Positions 33,208 to 48,200 of a DNA stretch of 64,000 nucleotides are shown here, piece by piece. Position numbers and translations under genes: made by a program. Each line of letters starts with the position of its first letter. The stretch's first letter is position 1. The stretch lies in contig BSDZ01000116.1 in assembly GCA_030268105.1 (NCBI GenBank), forward strand, positions 682,001 through 746,000, given 5' to 3'. The stretch comes from Volvox africanus (taxonomy: Eukaryota > Chlorophyta > Chlorophyceae > Chlamydomonadales > Volvocaceae). Under the pieces are notes generated by a model that saw only the letters and a program-made list of their open reading frames with translations, had not been told where the DNA came from and did not search any database.

Positions 33208-36200
33208 CTACTTGCGACGACCAGTACGATTGCCGCCCGCCGCCTTGTTCACCTGTTTATCCTTTCCCCCGTTCTCAGGCTGCCCACCTGCCTCGCCCAC
33301 TTCTGGCAGCTGACGCAGCTGCTGCTGCACCCCCCCAACCGTGCCTCCAGCGATTGATCGGCTTCCCGGCACGCCAGGTCGGTTCACGCGTGACGAGGGC
33401 GTCGTGCGCATGGGACTCACCGTCACATGCCGTGGCGTGCCGCTGCTATTAGGATTGCTGGCAGGTGCTAATGTGGCAGACACCCGGGCACTGCTCGGCG
33501 AGCTGGTGCTGACACCAGTAGGGGGGCTGCGCATGTGCCCTGGGCTGGGCTCCCGCGGGCTTGCACGGGCACTAGATGGCGTCCCTGGGCCGGCTTGCAT
33601 CCGCGCCTGCTGCTGCCGGCTAGCAATGTTACTGGTGGTATTAAACACACGACCCAGGGTGCTGGTACTGCCGGAACCTGGGCCAGTGCTACCAGCTGCG
33701 GCACCCGCACGGCGCGCTGGACGAACAGGGCTTTCAGAGAGCCGAACAGCAGGTGAGCCTGTGCTGCGACCGCTGCCCCTGTCCATCTTGCCCCCCGCAC
33801 CTATTTTTGCACGCCCTAACTCCGGCTCCTGCGGAGGCCCAGGCTCTGACCTTTCTGCAGCCGGCGGATCGCTCTTTGTAAGAACTATCTGCTGCTGCCG
33901 TATTTTCTCATCCAGAATGTCATGCTGGATCTCCTGCGACTCCTGAGGAAGAACCCACTCCCGTGTTTGGACGGTTGCGACGGCCTCCTCCACTGCCGCC
34001 CCCGAGACGGACCTGAGGACCCCCAGCGACATTCGGGAGGCTAACGGGGCCAGCGCTGACACCGTGGCACATGGCATGCCAGCAATCCCTGCGCCAGAAG
34101 CCACGGCACCACTGCCAGTGGTAAGAGCTACAGACTGCCAATCCGCAGAGGGACCAGTGCTCATCTTAAGCGAGTTGGTGACGAGCTCGATTGCATCTAA
34201 CGAAGACTGCCTCACAGAGTTGGTGACAGCATGTGGACCAGTGCTGGTGGCAAAGGTGCCGGTTTCGCCGGCTGTCTCCGACGAGATGGATGCCATGTTT
34301 GACTCGAATCGGCGTACTGCAGCGGCCACCTTGTCGCCCATGTGCCTTCTGTGCCCCGGCGTCGTTAACACGGACGGCGACAGCAACAGCTGCTCTGCAG
34401 TGCCTGTGATAGCATTCGTAGCTGGCGACGTGGCATCTGGGACACCAACCGTTGCTGGGGCTGTCGTTTGCGCGGCAGATTGCCCAAGAATCAGGACGCC
34501 CTCAGGAGTGCTTGCTGCGCTGTCAGGGGCTTCAACGGACGCGTGTGCAGACAGTGTGTCTGCCACAGCTGCCGCCTCACGGCTGATTTCCTCGAAGTCT
34601 AAGGACATCGTCACGTCCGTTAAACCCCCACCCGATGTTATCTCTGCCTTGGCCACCGCCACCACAACCATCGGCGCACTGCCGGCATTCAGCTGCAGCG
34701 GCTGTTGCTGTTGTTGCAGCAACCACTGCGCGGCAGCGTGGTGCTGTGGACAATAGCTCTGGCGCCGACTATTTGGCAGCTCTGGTGCAACAGCCAGCAA
34801 ATTGAGCTGCGACTCGGTGAGGCTGTAAGCCAACAGCGATGAGAGCTCAGCACTGGTGTTTCCAGAGCCAATCACATCGGCGGTCAGGGACATTCCGCTA
34901 TCACTGGTGACCTTGGGGTTGGCCATTCCACCACTTGCGCGTCGCAGTGGCGCTACATTCGCTAAATTGGCGGAAGCGGCAATATCTATGGTGTGATGAG
35001 CCGCATCATCATTTCGGCTCGAGGACATAGAGCCACAGGTGTAGGGTCCCAAGGATCCTAGGTGGGTAACGGCCGTTGTATGGACATTGACAGCCGCGCT
35101 ATGGCTGCCGGTTACCATGTCGTCAACACACGCGACTTCCTGCGGTGCTACCGGTATTCCAACCGTGATTTCTAAGGTTGCCGCCGTTGCCGACGCCGTT
35201 GCCGGCACCTGACGATCACACTCAGCCGGAAAATCGTACATCGGGTTTGGAACGAGGACAGCTGTCGTCGTTCCTCCGGCGCTGCGCAGGCGCGAGTGAA
35301 GAGGTGTCTCGAGGCCCGAAGCGCTGCCGTCCGGTGAATCGGCAACCGCGAATGCAAGCGGCGTGTATGCAGTTTCGTGATGCAGCGTGGTCATGCCACT
35401 TACGGATGGCACAAAGCTGCCCCCCTCACTGCCATCACCATTCAGCTCACCGATGGCTGCGGCTGCTGCCGCCGCACCAAAGGCTGTTCCTGCTAAGGAG
35501 CAGCACGACGGCAGGCCCGCAGGGTCATACACAGGGTTGTATCGCAACGCCGTCTCGTGCGGTGGCTCCGGGACCGTTGGTATGTGGCCGTGGCTACCGT
35601 CCAGAGAGCTGATGCTTTTGAGCGTGCTCACAACACCGCTGACTCGACCGCTACCGATGCTGTTAGCATCGCTTGTCGTCAGGTGTGGAGCAACAGTGGC
35701 CGCACTCCGTTGAAAGACTGAACTAGGACCGGCGGATAACGGACCATCGTCGTCATCAATCAAATGTGACAAATCGTACCTGCTGTGCGACTCTACCGCT
35801 GCTGCCGGCTTCCCGGCCGTCGTGATGGCATTTGATGCAATTGGTGGGATGGTGCTATCAGACGTGACACGGCGCGGGTTTCCACCTGTAACACTAGGTG
35901 GTAAAGGAGGCATTTCTGTGCCACTAGCCGCAAGCACCGAGGACACCCGACGGGCCTGCAGAAGCGATGCCGAGTCGACCGGGAATATGTTCGTGGTGTG
36001 CGGTGAGGGCCCATGGGACCAATTTGCAGACGACTCAGGGTGGAACGCGCTGCCGGCGATGCTCACATTGTATGACGTTGGCGTGCTGTCACTATCAATC
36101 TCCTGATACGGCATCAGCGGCTGCGGCATCAAGGACTGGCCTCCCGAGGCGCCAGGAATGGCCGAGACCGGCAAAGTCGCATCAATGTCAGCAGCGGTTG

Positions 36201-39200
36201 CAGCCGGCGGCATTTGTGTCGAAAACGGCTCCGCCAAACTGGTAGGCTGCATGATATTTGCTTTGGAAGCGGTCGTCAACATTGCAGGCGCAAATTCCGA
36301 CTTGGACTTGACCAGCGGCGATGGTGGCGCCGCGGTAATACCCACCTTGTGCACATGATCCAAGGCCGACGTTAAAATGTCCGAGCGTTGCCGCATAACT
36401 TGAGATACGAAGTCTCTCATCTCCTCATATTGCTTTTGCGACGACGGTTGCTGCAGCTGCGGCTCTGACATCCCTTCGATAGTGATGCACTGTGCTCGAA
36501 CTGGAGCCGCTTGTTGTAAGCCCATGGCCACGGCTGGAAGATTCATCGACTCCATCAACTCCTGCTGTGCCCCCGGCTGTGACAGCTGGCTCTCAGCTAC
36601 CGAAAGGTACGGCTGCCTGCCTTGCATATGAGACACTTCCGCACCATTGGCGTCGGCAGCGGCCATGTAAGCACGGCTGAACACACCGCTAATGGACTCT
36701 TGTCCGCCGGCATTCAGCCCATGCTGTGGCTTGCCATGCAGCTGCGCCGGTGGCGGTGTAGGCACCATCGACTCTGCCCCTGCCGTTATCAGCCCAGTGG
36801 TTGCAGCGATTCCTGCACGTGCCAATGATACGCGCGGCGGCGTCAGGAAGCCGCGGGGCGTCCCCAGCACATGTGCAAAATGCTCGTCAAGCACAGCGCT
36901 CAGGATGCGATCGGCACCGCGTTGTTCTTCCAGGCTCTGAAACTCCATGCGTGAGTGCGCCTCCGCAAGCAGCGATGCCACCAGGGCAAGTGGCGTGGCC
37001 ACGGCAACCGATTGTGCTGGTGTCGGGATCGTCGGGATCGAAGCACGGCCGCCAGGTTGGGAATCAGCGGTTGTCATACCCCTTAAGGAGCCCGCCCGTG
37101 AGTTGCATGGTGATGTGGAGCTCTTGCTGCGGATGTGATCTACACCTTTCGCAAGCTGTGGCACGGCCGTAACCGCTGAGCTTAATAACGAGTTGGCCGC
37201 ATCTGGGGACTGTTCAATTTGGGCATGGGGCCGCGCCAGCCGTGCTGCAGTGGCGGGAAACAGAGCCGCCAGCTCGGGATCCAGGGTAGGAGCCAGTGGG
37301 GTTTGCGTCGCCGCCACCGTGTCGGTGTCAGCATCCGCGAAGTTACCCAGCGCCGGTTGGGGCTGAGGTGTAGTAGCCGCACTGCTGGATCGCTGTTGTG
37401 AGAGCCGGTACGTCAGCTGCCGGCGGGGATTGTTGGCCGATGGCGTTGTGTTGCTAGGCGACGGTGTCGCGGCCATGTCGGTGGCAGCGCCCTCTGAGAT
37501 TAGGTCCTCGTCTGCCAGCATGAGCCGGTCCACAAGGTCATTAGCCTTCTCCAGAAGGGCCTGCACCCAGATAATGCAGGTTCATAAAAGGATGATAGAA
37601 GGATTCGATGGCAAAATCCTGTAGCCACGACGCATACTCAGTATGGTAGCAGCTGGAGTATCTGGTGGGTTTCCAACATATTCATGACTAGCAGTCAGGT
37701 CAGTGTCTCTACATCGTTACCTTAAGCTCTGATCCACCTCCGCAAATGTGAGGAGGAAATCGTACATCCCAACAAACTGAGTCTTGACGCTCACGTAACA
37801 GTGTTAACTTTGGGGCTATAACGCAGATGGTACAAGACAACGCTAAGCGTAACGGACCGAACGCGCCGCCCACACCCTTAACCCACTTGAAAGTGCTCAA
37901 GGTGCTCCCGCAGCACCGGGTGTGTGGGTGTCGCAGTCGAGCTGCCTCGCGACGCCTCCATGAGACCTGAAATTCCACTGCCAGTATCCTCTGTGGAGGA
38001 CCGTATCGCACCCTTGGAGACGTCACCGCCTATGGCCGACAGGTCGTGCAGAGGCCTCAGCAGCAGCTGCTGCTGCTTTACCAGCTGTACGTGGCTGTGT
38101 GACGCGACCGTGGCTTCCAGCCCCTGCTCCCGCTCCTGACGAGGCGAAAAGGCCTCTTCAACTGCAGCGGCAGCAGCCAGGGCCGAGGCACCTGACGCGC
38201 GTATGGTATACATATTGAAGCCTGTAATGGCGCGCCGTGCAGTGTTGAACGAGGGAGACTCCGATAAGTTGCCGCCCCGACGCACGTCGTCCACCTCGGA
38301 CATTGGCTCAATCTCGACCTCCGGAACGCCGTGGCGCCGGAAGGGGTCCCGGAGGGCCGTCCCCCCAGTGGCAGCAACCGCACGTGAAAACTGGGTTGGC
38401 ATTGCGTGTTGTACCGCCAGCTGCTGGTGATGTGCTTGGATTGCGAGAGATGGCAGCGCCACCACATTTGCCGGCGCCGCCGCCTCTGGTTCGGTACCCA
38501 TTTCATCTGTCCCGATTCGCGTCCTGAATGCGCGCAAAAAAGACTCTAGCTCATCGAGGCTGGTACCAGGCTGTGATGCCACAACATCCACGGATCGCGA
38601 TGTCTGAAGCCCCGAAGCGCTGGCAACCCCAGAAGCCTCTAGCTGTAGTATAGGCTGCCGCGCCAAGGGACATGGGCTGTGTGTACGCCTGCGCGACAGT
38701 GACTGCGTTGCACCGTCGCCCGAGGGACAGACGAAGCTTGACAGGGGACGGTCTTGTGCAGGGAGTGGATCGATTCCTGGCGCGGACGACATCCTGAGAC
38801 GAGACGGGGAACAGGACGACGCTTGTGTGTGCACCTGCGCATGCGGATACTGCATTTGCACTGGTGTCCCCGATGGCAACGCTGGTGCCGTAGGTGGCTG
38901 ATCGATGAGGCCAACTGAGACGCTCGATGGGAATGACGCTGAGCGTGGCACAGACGTCTTGGATGCACTGCAGGGAGCGTGCAGGAGTGGCCGGGCCTGT
39001 GACAAGTGAGGCAGCATAGCGGTAGTGTGCTCTCTCGCTGCTTGGTGCAACCGAACCAGATCCGCTTCCGAAGCAGCACGGGAACTTTCCGTTTGCACCA
39101 GGGCCCGGCCACTGCTGCGGCCAAAGGCGCCAGTCACACCTGCAGTCATGTGGCCTAATTCCTCGTCCTCTGCTACGAGTACAACATGGCTCCCCGAAGT

Positions 39201-42200
39201 GGTCGCCACGAAGCCCGGCACACGGCTGGGCCTCTCAGGGGACAGTTGGAGCGGTAACTTTGAATTGGGCTGCTCCACGGTCAGCTCCTCAATTACAACG
39301 CTGCGCCGCGGATATAGTCTGCTACCGATGGAAGTGCCTCCACCAGGCTGTGTGAGCACGCCCACAACCTGCATCACAGGCTCCGCGAGGGCCGCCAGGA
39401 AGTTTCCAATAGTCTCAACCTCCGGGGTTGAGTCTGCCGTGCCGCGGCGAGACTGCGCTTGTGGCCCGACGCGACATTGAGGCTGCGACTGGCGCCGCGC
39501 AGGTGGCAGGGCAGCCGGCGCGGTGGGGTCGGGCAAGCGGGCAATGTCAGTGGTGGGCTCCGGTAGCAAGCCACCATAAAGGTATGGCTCCAATTCCACA
39601 TCGTCGTCGTTGATGGGACATATGGTACGCGGGGCCGGAATGGTGGGGAATTCCGGGTCAGCAGCGGCTGCCGTTGACACCATCTGCCGCATCAGAGTCG
39701 TTGGCAAGCCGGCTGGGCTGAGCGTTGCTTCCAGGGTATACGTGTTGGACAGCACCTGATCCGTTGCATCTTCCGGCTGGGCTGCCGCTGAAGCTGGTCG
39801 CCGCGGAACAGATGCGCGGGAGAGTGGCACCGTGGGCGATTTCAATTGGGCATGGAGCTCCTTAGCTGATGCGAAATCTCCTGCGGGTGCAGGCGTAGGA
39901 TATTGGGAACCGCCACGTGTTGTCTTGCCGTCCATATCGGCAGTAGCGGGGCTGTGTTGCATGTCCGAACGGGCAGGTTGGAGGTGGTCACGCAAGTGCT
40001 CGATTGACCGGCGAAACAGCGACCTGTGTCAGTGCAAGCCGGAATTTGAACGGGAGATGAAGGGCTGGTAAGAAACGTCAACCAATGAGCAGCTGACGCC
40101 AGCTTTTTTGCCCATCCCTTATACTCTGCAGGTATCAACGCAAATACATGAAGCAACAACGCGAGATGACGTGCCGATAACAGTTTGCAGAACCTGCGAT
40201 GCACCTCCGTGGCCATACCGTGGCCAGTCCCTCTTGGATTGCAAGTACTCACTTAAATTTCGCGCCGTCAGCCAGCGGTTGTCTTAGAGGAGATCCACGA
40301 GGCACAGCGATGTAACTACCAGTAGCCGCCTGCGACCTCCAAATGCCGTTCTGCTTGCCCAGATCCAGAGATTCCCCAACTTCATGTGAGGCATGTGAAG
40401 CATCCTGATGAGCAAGTGCTGACCCACGAATCGTAGCTTCCTGATAGAGGTCCGCCGGCGGGGAACGCTGGCAGGGGCGCTGCTGCTGACCCTCGAAGCC
40501 ATGGCCGTCTGTCCAATCATCATCATTTACCTGTCATCGTGAAGATTGAGAGGCGACGGAAATGGAGCGGTAATAACGATGAGCAAAGTACATAACACAG
40601 GATGACGGCAAAGGAATTGCGTGTCAATAACTTGGCCCGCTTGGCATGCCGCTGTAATGATATAGTGGCCATTGACACAATAGCAACAATAACCCCCCAT
40701 ACAGGACCAAGCTTCCGGCCCTTTAATTGGTTCCCCCTGCCTTGCAAGCCCTTAGACTGTGTCAACGTGTCCGCCTCAACATACTTAGGCAGCTCGGTTC
40801 AAACCCCCAATGCTCAGGACATGGCCTAAGGCACAACCTTTTGTAGCTGTGGTACGTATAGTTGCCGCAACCGCACACCCAAGAGTTCATCCGCTGCGCA
40901 TCGGCTCAGTACTGCCTTGCCGAACACAAAAGCCTCTAGCTCTGCCCGCGTGATGCGAATCTCTTGGTGTTCCGGTGCCAAGGACGGCGACGATGAACGC
41001 TCCGGAGTAAAGCTCGGGTCCGCCAGTGTCGCTGAACAACGCCCTGCATCGCCTGGGTCCTGAACGTCCTCTCCGACAGGGCCCGTGAATGACGCAAGCG
41101 TGTCTCGGCCTTCAGTCCCCGGGACATGGTCAGCAGCGCCGGCCGTCGCGCCGCGCTGCATGACTGTGGACCCAATCATGTCCACGACCTCCATCAGCGC
41201 TGAACGGACACCCGCCATCACGTCGTCCTTAAAGCTTTCCAGGTCTACCGTGGTGGCCAGATGCTGCTGCTGCGAATCCAGAAATGGAGTCGCCGTGTTT
41301 TGCTGCTGATGTGCTTGCCGACACTGAGATTGCGCCATCGGCGATTCGAAAACCCGAGGTGAAGAGATGCGGGCCGATGTGCCATCGTTATTATTGTCAC
41401 GCCTACCTTCCGCCGTGGTCACGGCGTTTGTCGCCACCACGGCGGTAGCAGATTCATGGTGCTGTACAACCACGGGCCCGACGGATTTAGGTTCGAAAGG
41501 CTCTGTACCTTCCACAGTAGCCAGGCCCTGAAGGACAGGCATTAGAACGCGAAAAGCAGCTTCCTGCTCCGGCTCGCCTTGTGCAGCGTTTTGCATTGCT
41601 TGCAGGAGCAGCTGCGCCGCCTTCGTTAGTAGGTGTTCAGTCTGCTTCCTTGTCATAGGGACCGCCTCGGCTTGCGCATCAGGACAGCCTCCGCCTCCGG
41701 CAGTAAGCGGCACATGGCTGGGGCGGCTCTTTGCACCCAAATTCACGATGTCCGCCTGGATCGTACCCTGCCCCATCTCACCACCTTCAGCTGCGAAATC
41801 CCCTGCTCGGGGAGTGGAAACATCTGCTTGAGCGGGGCCCGCTACATCCAGCAGATCGTCTCCGATGGCTTCGTCCTGGACATACTGTGATGTGCGGCGG
41901 CCATTTATGGTATGACACGCCAAACACCTGGGCTGAAGCCCACCCTTTGTGTTGCTATCGCTGCCAAGTGATAGTGGTAACGATTGCTGCATCAAAATTT
42001 CCGCGCTGGCGCTTGAGATGCCCTCTGAGATGGTCCGGATTATGGCAGATTCTCCTGCCAGAGGGCTCAAGGACTCCGTTGTATATGGTTGGAAGTCGCA
42101 TGCTAGCCGAGGCGACGAAAATCGATCTCGCGCAGCCAACACCGGCACCTCCGGGCCGGCTATGCCTGTGGATACCTCTGGTGGTGTTTCGGCTGGGGGG

Positions 42201-45200
42201 CCCAGTGGCTGTACGTTCGTGACTGCGACTGTGGACGGGCTTGCGGGTAACGAGCTGGCGTGTCCGATTGTGCTTGCCATTAACTGCTGCTGTGGCAAGA
42301 CCGTTGGTTGGAGAGCGGCGGCGGTGGATACCACCTCTACGGGATCACCATGAGGTGAACAGATCCGCGCTCCTCCCGCCATGTCAGATTCCCAACCGTC
42401 CTTGGCCATATCCCCCTGGTCCTTTTGCTCACTATGCTCCACCTCCGAAGCTCCTTTGGTCATCATTCTCAGCCCTGGTGCCTTCGCTCCATGGCACGAT
42501 CTTGCGGCTGCTGCGACAGTCGCTGGGTGAACGGTATCCCCTACCGCAGCCTGTTGAGGACACGTTGTCGCCCCCCTTACTGCAGGTGTGGAGGGAGTTG
42601 CAAAAGTCGGCAGGCTTGTGACTGCGGACGTCGCCGGTGCAGCCAAAGCCAGCAACGCCACCGGCATGGCGCGGGGAGATCGGAGCGCCTGCAACGACAC
42701 GCTTGCTCCTTCGGGCTGGATAGGGCGCGGATGCTCATCCAAACTGCTGCATGGGAGATACGGCGTGCTGTAGGGTACTGTCGGTCCGAAAACACTGCCT
42801 CCCGATAAACCCATCGCGCCTCCGTACGTCCGCAGCGACGGCACATTGGCCATTTGCTTGGTTAAAGTTTCCCCGTCTTCACTTTCCCCTAAGGGCAGCA
42901 CGCCAGCCGAGGTTACGGGCGCTGAGGGCTGGATGCTACTGAGCCTCGCAGCGTGTTCCCCATCGTGCAGCACGCTGGCCTCTGCAGTGATGTCAAGACC
43001 AGCAACAATGTCTGGACTAGGAGACGAACCTAATGATGACAGCTGATGTTGCGGCAGGGCCAGCACACTATCAGTAAACCCTGAGGGTGACGAGCTGGCA
43101 CTGATCCGCATCGCCTTGCCCGTGGCACCGATGCGGCCACTGCTCTCAGACTGTATTTCTGCGCGTGCAGATGGACTGCTCAAGCACTTGCTGCTACTTG
43201 CAGCAGCCAGAGCCGATAAAGGTGCAGTTGGCTCCTCGGCTATCGGGACATCCGGCAACGGCTGCGGTTCCTCCTGGGCGCTTTGTGTCTGCACAGCTGC
43301 ATCGTCTTCCAGTGGCAGGCCCAGGCGTTCTGCGGTCCAAGCCTCTTCCCGCCGGGCACCCCGGGCCAGTGCCTCCGCAGCTGCCAGTGCCTCTGAAACC
43401 AACGTTTGCACACGTTCCCGCTCTACATCTGTCAATGGTTGTGGATCCTCGCTTCCCGCCTCTGAGGCAGCGGCTGTCACACGAACAGTCGAAGCCACCG
43501 ATTCGGCGACCGCCTCCAGAACCGCTGCGGGCCCCAGACCTACGGCGCTCTGCCGCCTGCTGGGAAACGAGTCAAGCGCTGTGGGATAGAACACGCCGCC
43601 GCCGTTTGATGGTGAGTACATTAAGTGCAAATGCCGTGCCAGATTTAAAGGCCCGCCATCGAAGTCGCGTAGCCCATCCATGATAAAATCTATTGCCTGT
43701 TCGAAGGGAACGCCTTCTAGTACCTGTGCAGCCGGCGGTGCTGTCGGCGACAAGCCAACTTGCAGGCTGCTGATGCTTGCCGACGCACGCTCGGCCTGTT
43801 GTAACACCTCCTGAATGCGGGCATGTAACGGCGACGCTGGCGACGCAGCATCAGACTGCGTGGTCGGCTTTACCGGCGATACTTCACTGCCAGCTAAGAG
43901 CGTTTCAAGGACTTCCGCAGTTGCCGCTGTACGTTGCTGCTGTTGGGAAATCGAGGATACCGAAGGGGCGGCGTCGCTAGTTACCGGTTCTGGTAAAGGC
44001 TCCTGAATAACCTGCAGCGCTTGCGCCGGAGGAGCCAATGGCATTGCCTCGCATGGCTGCGGCTGCTGTTTCCTTGCCGCTGCTTCAAAACACCGTTGGT
44101 CATTACGGAATGCACCAATGGATGTTGCCGGCGGCGCCGGAGCTGAGTGGCCCATCCAGTCCGCGGGTTCATGGGCGCTGATATCGTCCCCTTCACCGGG
44201 TGGCAATGCCACACTACCAGGCGCAAGCAGAGCCACAAGCGCTGCGACCAGCTCTTCCTGCGCCTCGAGCTCTGCGTCCGCTGCCGCTGCCCTGGCAGCG
44301 GCTGTGGCGACAGCGGACGCATCCATGCTTAAAACACTGGTGGGCTGCGACAGGAGCTCCAATGCACGCGCAATGTGGATCTTTGCGGCCTCAGTCACGG
44401 GACCCGGCGAGGTGAGGCCCCGGGTGTTGGCTGATGCACTGACACCTTCATTAGCATCCACGCCGCTTTGAGCCGTCGCACACACGCCCGTTGGGGTCAG
44501 CCGCACGGTTCCACCACCAGAGACAGCCCGAAGAGCGCGCCGCAAATGATTTGTCGTATGCTCCGCATTTACTGATACTTGCCGCGGTGGCAGACCTGCA
44601 TTGGCAGTATAACGCTTCGGTTGAAGCACCTCTTTAGGGACACCATCATGCACGCCGCCTGAAGTAGCTGCCTTTACAGGGTGCGGCGCTGGTGGCATCC
44701 CCATGCCATTCCCGGCAATGGCTGGCATGTCGATAACTGAGGCATGCCCCGCCTGAGATACTGATGGCCCAATGGATGTACCGAAGCTGTACCGCAGGGT
44801 GGTGGCGCCGCCACTGCTACCCCCAAGGCTGCCACGCTCAGTTGGCGGCTCCACCAGGTATGCACCGCTGGCTGTGCTGCTACCATCCGAAATCCATCGC
44901 CGCCGGCGAGAATGCAGCGTCATCAGCTGGAGGGCTTGCACCAGCTCCACAAGAGCTGTGGCTGTGGTGGGGTCGGCAGCTTCTAAATACGCAAGCATAC
45001 CACCTGCTGAACCCACGCGGCCTGCCGTAACAGCCTCCTGATTTGGCATCGCCATGATACCACCCTCCGACGCGATAGGCAGATTGCGCGTCGGGAATAC
45101 CGCACTGCTGTGTTTAGATAGATGTCTGGGGGCCCCGTCCAAGGCGTCAGTGGGTATGATCGCCGGTGCAGCGGTAACGGAGGTTCCGAGGGCCGCCGCG

Positions 45201-48200
45201 GAGTCTGAACCTACGCCACGAGAGGCGTGGTAACGGACAGTACCATCCGATGCGAGACAGTGGTTGTCAACTGCGGCTTCTAACTGTTGGTGCTGCACCA
45301 GCGGAAGTACTGTCAGATCGGTCTGCACGCAATCGTCCATGCTGCTTGAAGGGGCGCACACAGCATGTGCCGTTTGAGCCGTGTTCAGCACGCGCAGGTC
45401 CTGCGGGAAAAATGGGGAAATGATGTGAAGTAATGAGAAACGGTGCACGTGCAATCGATGAACACTTACGAGCACAACAGAAGCCATGCGTCATGTAAAT
45501 TCAATAGGAGAGCATGAAGGGAGAACTACACACTTCAGACGGGGAGATAAAACACACTGTTGCCGAGCCTGACAGCAGCCATAGCCCATACGGCATGGCT
45601 TCAGAACGTGCACTCTCAGGTGTGGAGAGTTAGCACGTGTCTGAGAGGGTTAACAGGTCAGGGCTAACTGTTGCCAATACCATCTGCAGATCGGGCAAGC
45701 CGGTTACGACCCTGTAAAAAAAGGCAGCAGGTTTTAGACAAGGTCACAGCAACGTAATGTTTAACTGTCATAGAAAGCTCCCTCCTGCCAAAATTTATCG
45801 TTGGCAGTGAGTTGTGGGGCCCCTTAGCCACGACAAACTACCATATCCCCATGCGCCATGTGGACAAGCTCTAGTCAACTTCGACGGCTGCCGACAGCTG
45901 GACCTTGCATGCATTCCAACCCACGGCTATGACATGAAATGAAAGGTGTCATACATACAAGCCTTTGGAGTGGTAATGCATACCTAGGAACCTAAACTCG
46001 CTGTCTGTAATGTTCCTGACCCAAGTGGCCGAATGAGAATGCCAAGCTACATTCTGCCAAGCCGGACTACGAAATCCTTTTTCAATGAACTCTTCCAATG
46101 CCTATGCAATAGCTACCTGTAACCATCGACGGACGGTGTCATCCGCATCGCCAAGTGCAAACCCAAGCGCTGTCTCATCGGACGCCAGCGCGAGCAGCGG
46201 GTCTAGCTCCATCAGCTGCCCGCTGGGCAGCTTAAGTGCGCGCGTTACATATATTCCACGTCCAGGGAGGCTGCTCGCTGCAGTTGTCGGCAGCACGGCA
46301 GGAGCCAGAGGGCAACCGCCCGGAGAACCAGGCGCACCATCGTGTATCACAGAAGTTGTCAAGTCCTCTGGGGCCTTGTTACATGGAGCGGGATCAAAGG
46401 CGGGCACGGAGCGCACCGTCAACCCTGCACCTGACAAACACGCGCTGGGCAATTCGAGCTCATATGTCCCGCGTGCTGCAGGTGCCTGCACATTGGCTAA
46501 GTTGGTGTGAGCACACCTCGGCGTGGTCTGCGCGATGCACTCCTGCGCACCGTCCGTCTGGCCACCCTCGTCACGGACGCGCAGATTTCGCAGAGACTTA
46601 TAAAGCCGCCCAAGTGCTAGGCCTGTCTCTACAGTGTCCGCAGAACTGCGTCTAGAGGAAGGCGTGCGCAACCAGGGCCTCTCGGCAGCAGCTGCACCGC
46701 CGGCTACAGCCGCTGTCGCCTCCACCGGACACGGAATTGCCGCCTGGCATTCCTTCTCTTGCGGCAACGATGCTGCGTTCGCTACTTCTGCGCCGCCATG
46801 GAGCATGTGCATCAACTTATTTAGATCGTTCTTGACGACTTCCGAAGTGCCCGACGGTGCAACACCAGCCTGCCCTGCGGCGTCGAGAAGGTGAAGAAGG
46901 TGCAACATGTTGGCTTGAATGAAGGCTGGCACGTCTTCCTGCTGATGGCCCTCCTTCCGCCGCACAGATAAGTCCATATTGAAGCTCTTGGGCCGCGGGG
47001 GATGCGCTTGGGCCGGGGAGGACGCACGAGGAGCTGTCGCTGCAGATGCTGGTGAACAAGTCGGCGACATGCCGGGAGCCGACGGGGCAGAGCGCGTCTT
47101 GCTTCCAGTTGCTGCTGGAGGCGAGGTGCTGCGGTGATGCTGCAGGTGTACATCTTGCGAAACATGGTTGGCCGCAGTGGCGGCAGTAACGGGGTCCAAA
47201 AACGGATGGAGGTTTACAGCTTGAAGGTAAGAGCTATGGTGATGCGCACCGCCGGCGGCTGCCATGACGGCTGAAGTAGCCATGGCAGCTGCAGAGGCCG
47301 CAAGAGCGGCTGCCGACGAGTGTGTCACGCTGCCGCTACCACCACTTCGGACGCTGGCCGAGCCACGCCTGCCAGATCGTGGGGTAGCAGTGCCATCTGG
47401 GTTTAAGTGCTCCTGCGTTGGCTGACGGCCGGTAAGCATGCTCCATAGACGGACCATTTCCGTAAAATCGCGCTGCTGCTGCTGCTGCTGCTGGTCATGA
47501 CTGCAGCTAAACCCAGATACGTTCGACGCCGATCCTGATCGCTCCTGGGGCGCCGCCATAGGGTGCTCACCAAGGAGACTTCCATTGCAGCTGCTTCCGT
47601 CAAAGGATCCAGCCGTGTGCGAAGCCTTCGTCACTTGGGATCCATGCACAGTAGGAAGGTCGCGCGCAAATCGTGACTGCTGCTGGTTATGGTGTGGCGA
47701 GGGCGGGTGCCGTATCGCCGCGCCTGCCATTGTGGCCCCACCGGATGCAGTGCCCTTCCTGTCGCTCTTGGCGCCACTCTCGGCGCCACCACTCGAGGAC
47801 ATGGCGCGCATGACCTGGAGCATCTCCGAGTAGCTGAAAGACTGCACAGAGTCGGCTGAATGGGATGGCTGGGGGCTGAGGGTGCTTGCAGCAGCATGTG
47901 CAGCCCACGGTGGCCGGGAGAGGACGGACAGCATGACGCGCAGCTCTTTGGAGGTCAGGCGGCCAGTCGACGCCAAAGGGGATACAGTGCGTCGTTTACC
48001 ATCATCGTGTGACCCGATGTAAGCACTGGATTCGGGGGACAAAGTAGCCTCCTTTTGAGGTTCTTTCATACCATCAGCCTCAGGCGTTCGCCGCCTACGG
48101 CCTACACCAGATATGATGGCCGTGCGTTCCTTGCCAACAACTCCTGCTTGTGCAGATGTAGCAGGGACAAATGCCCTCGCGATAGCGGCCTTATTGTGAG

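Noticed and set aside
33341..45041. Many plus-strand ORFs of 60-200 codons opposite the giant gene
   Set aside because: Shadow frames of the GC-biased minus-strand coding sequence; no start context or splice evidence.
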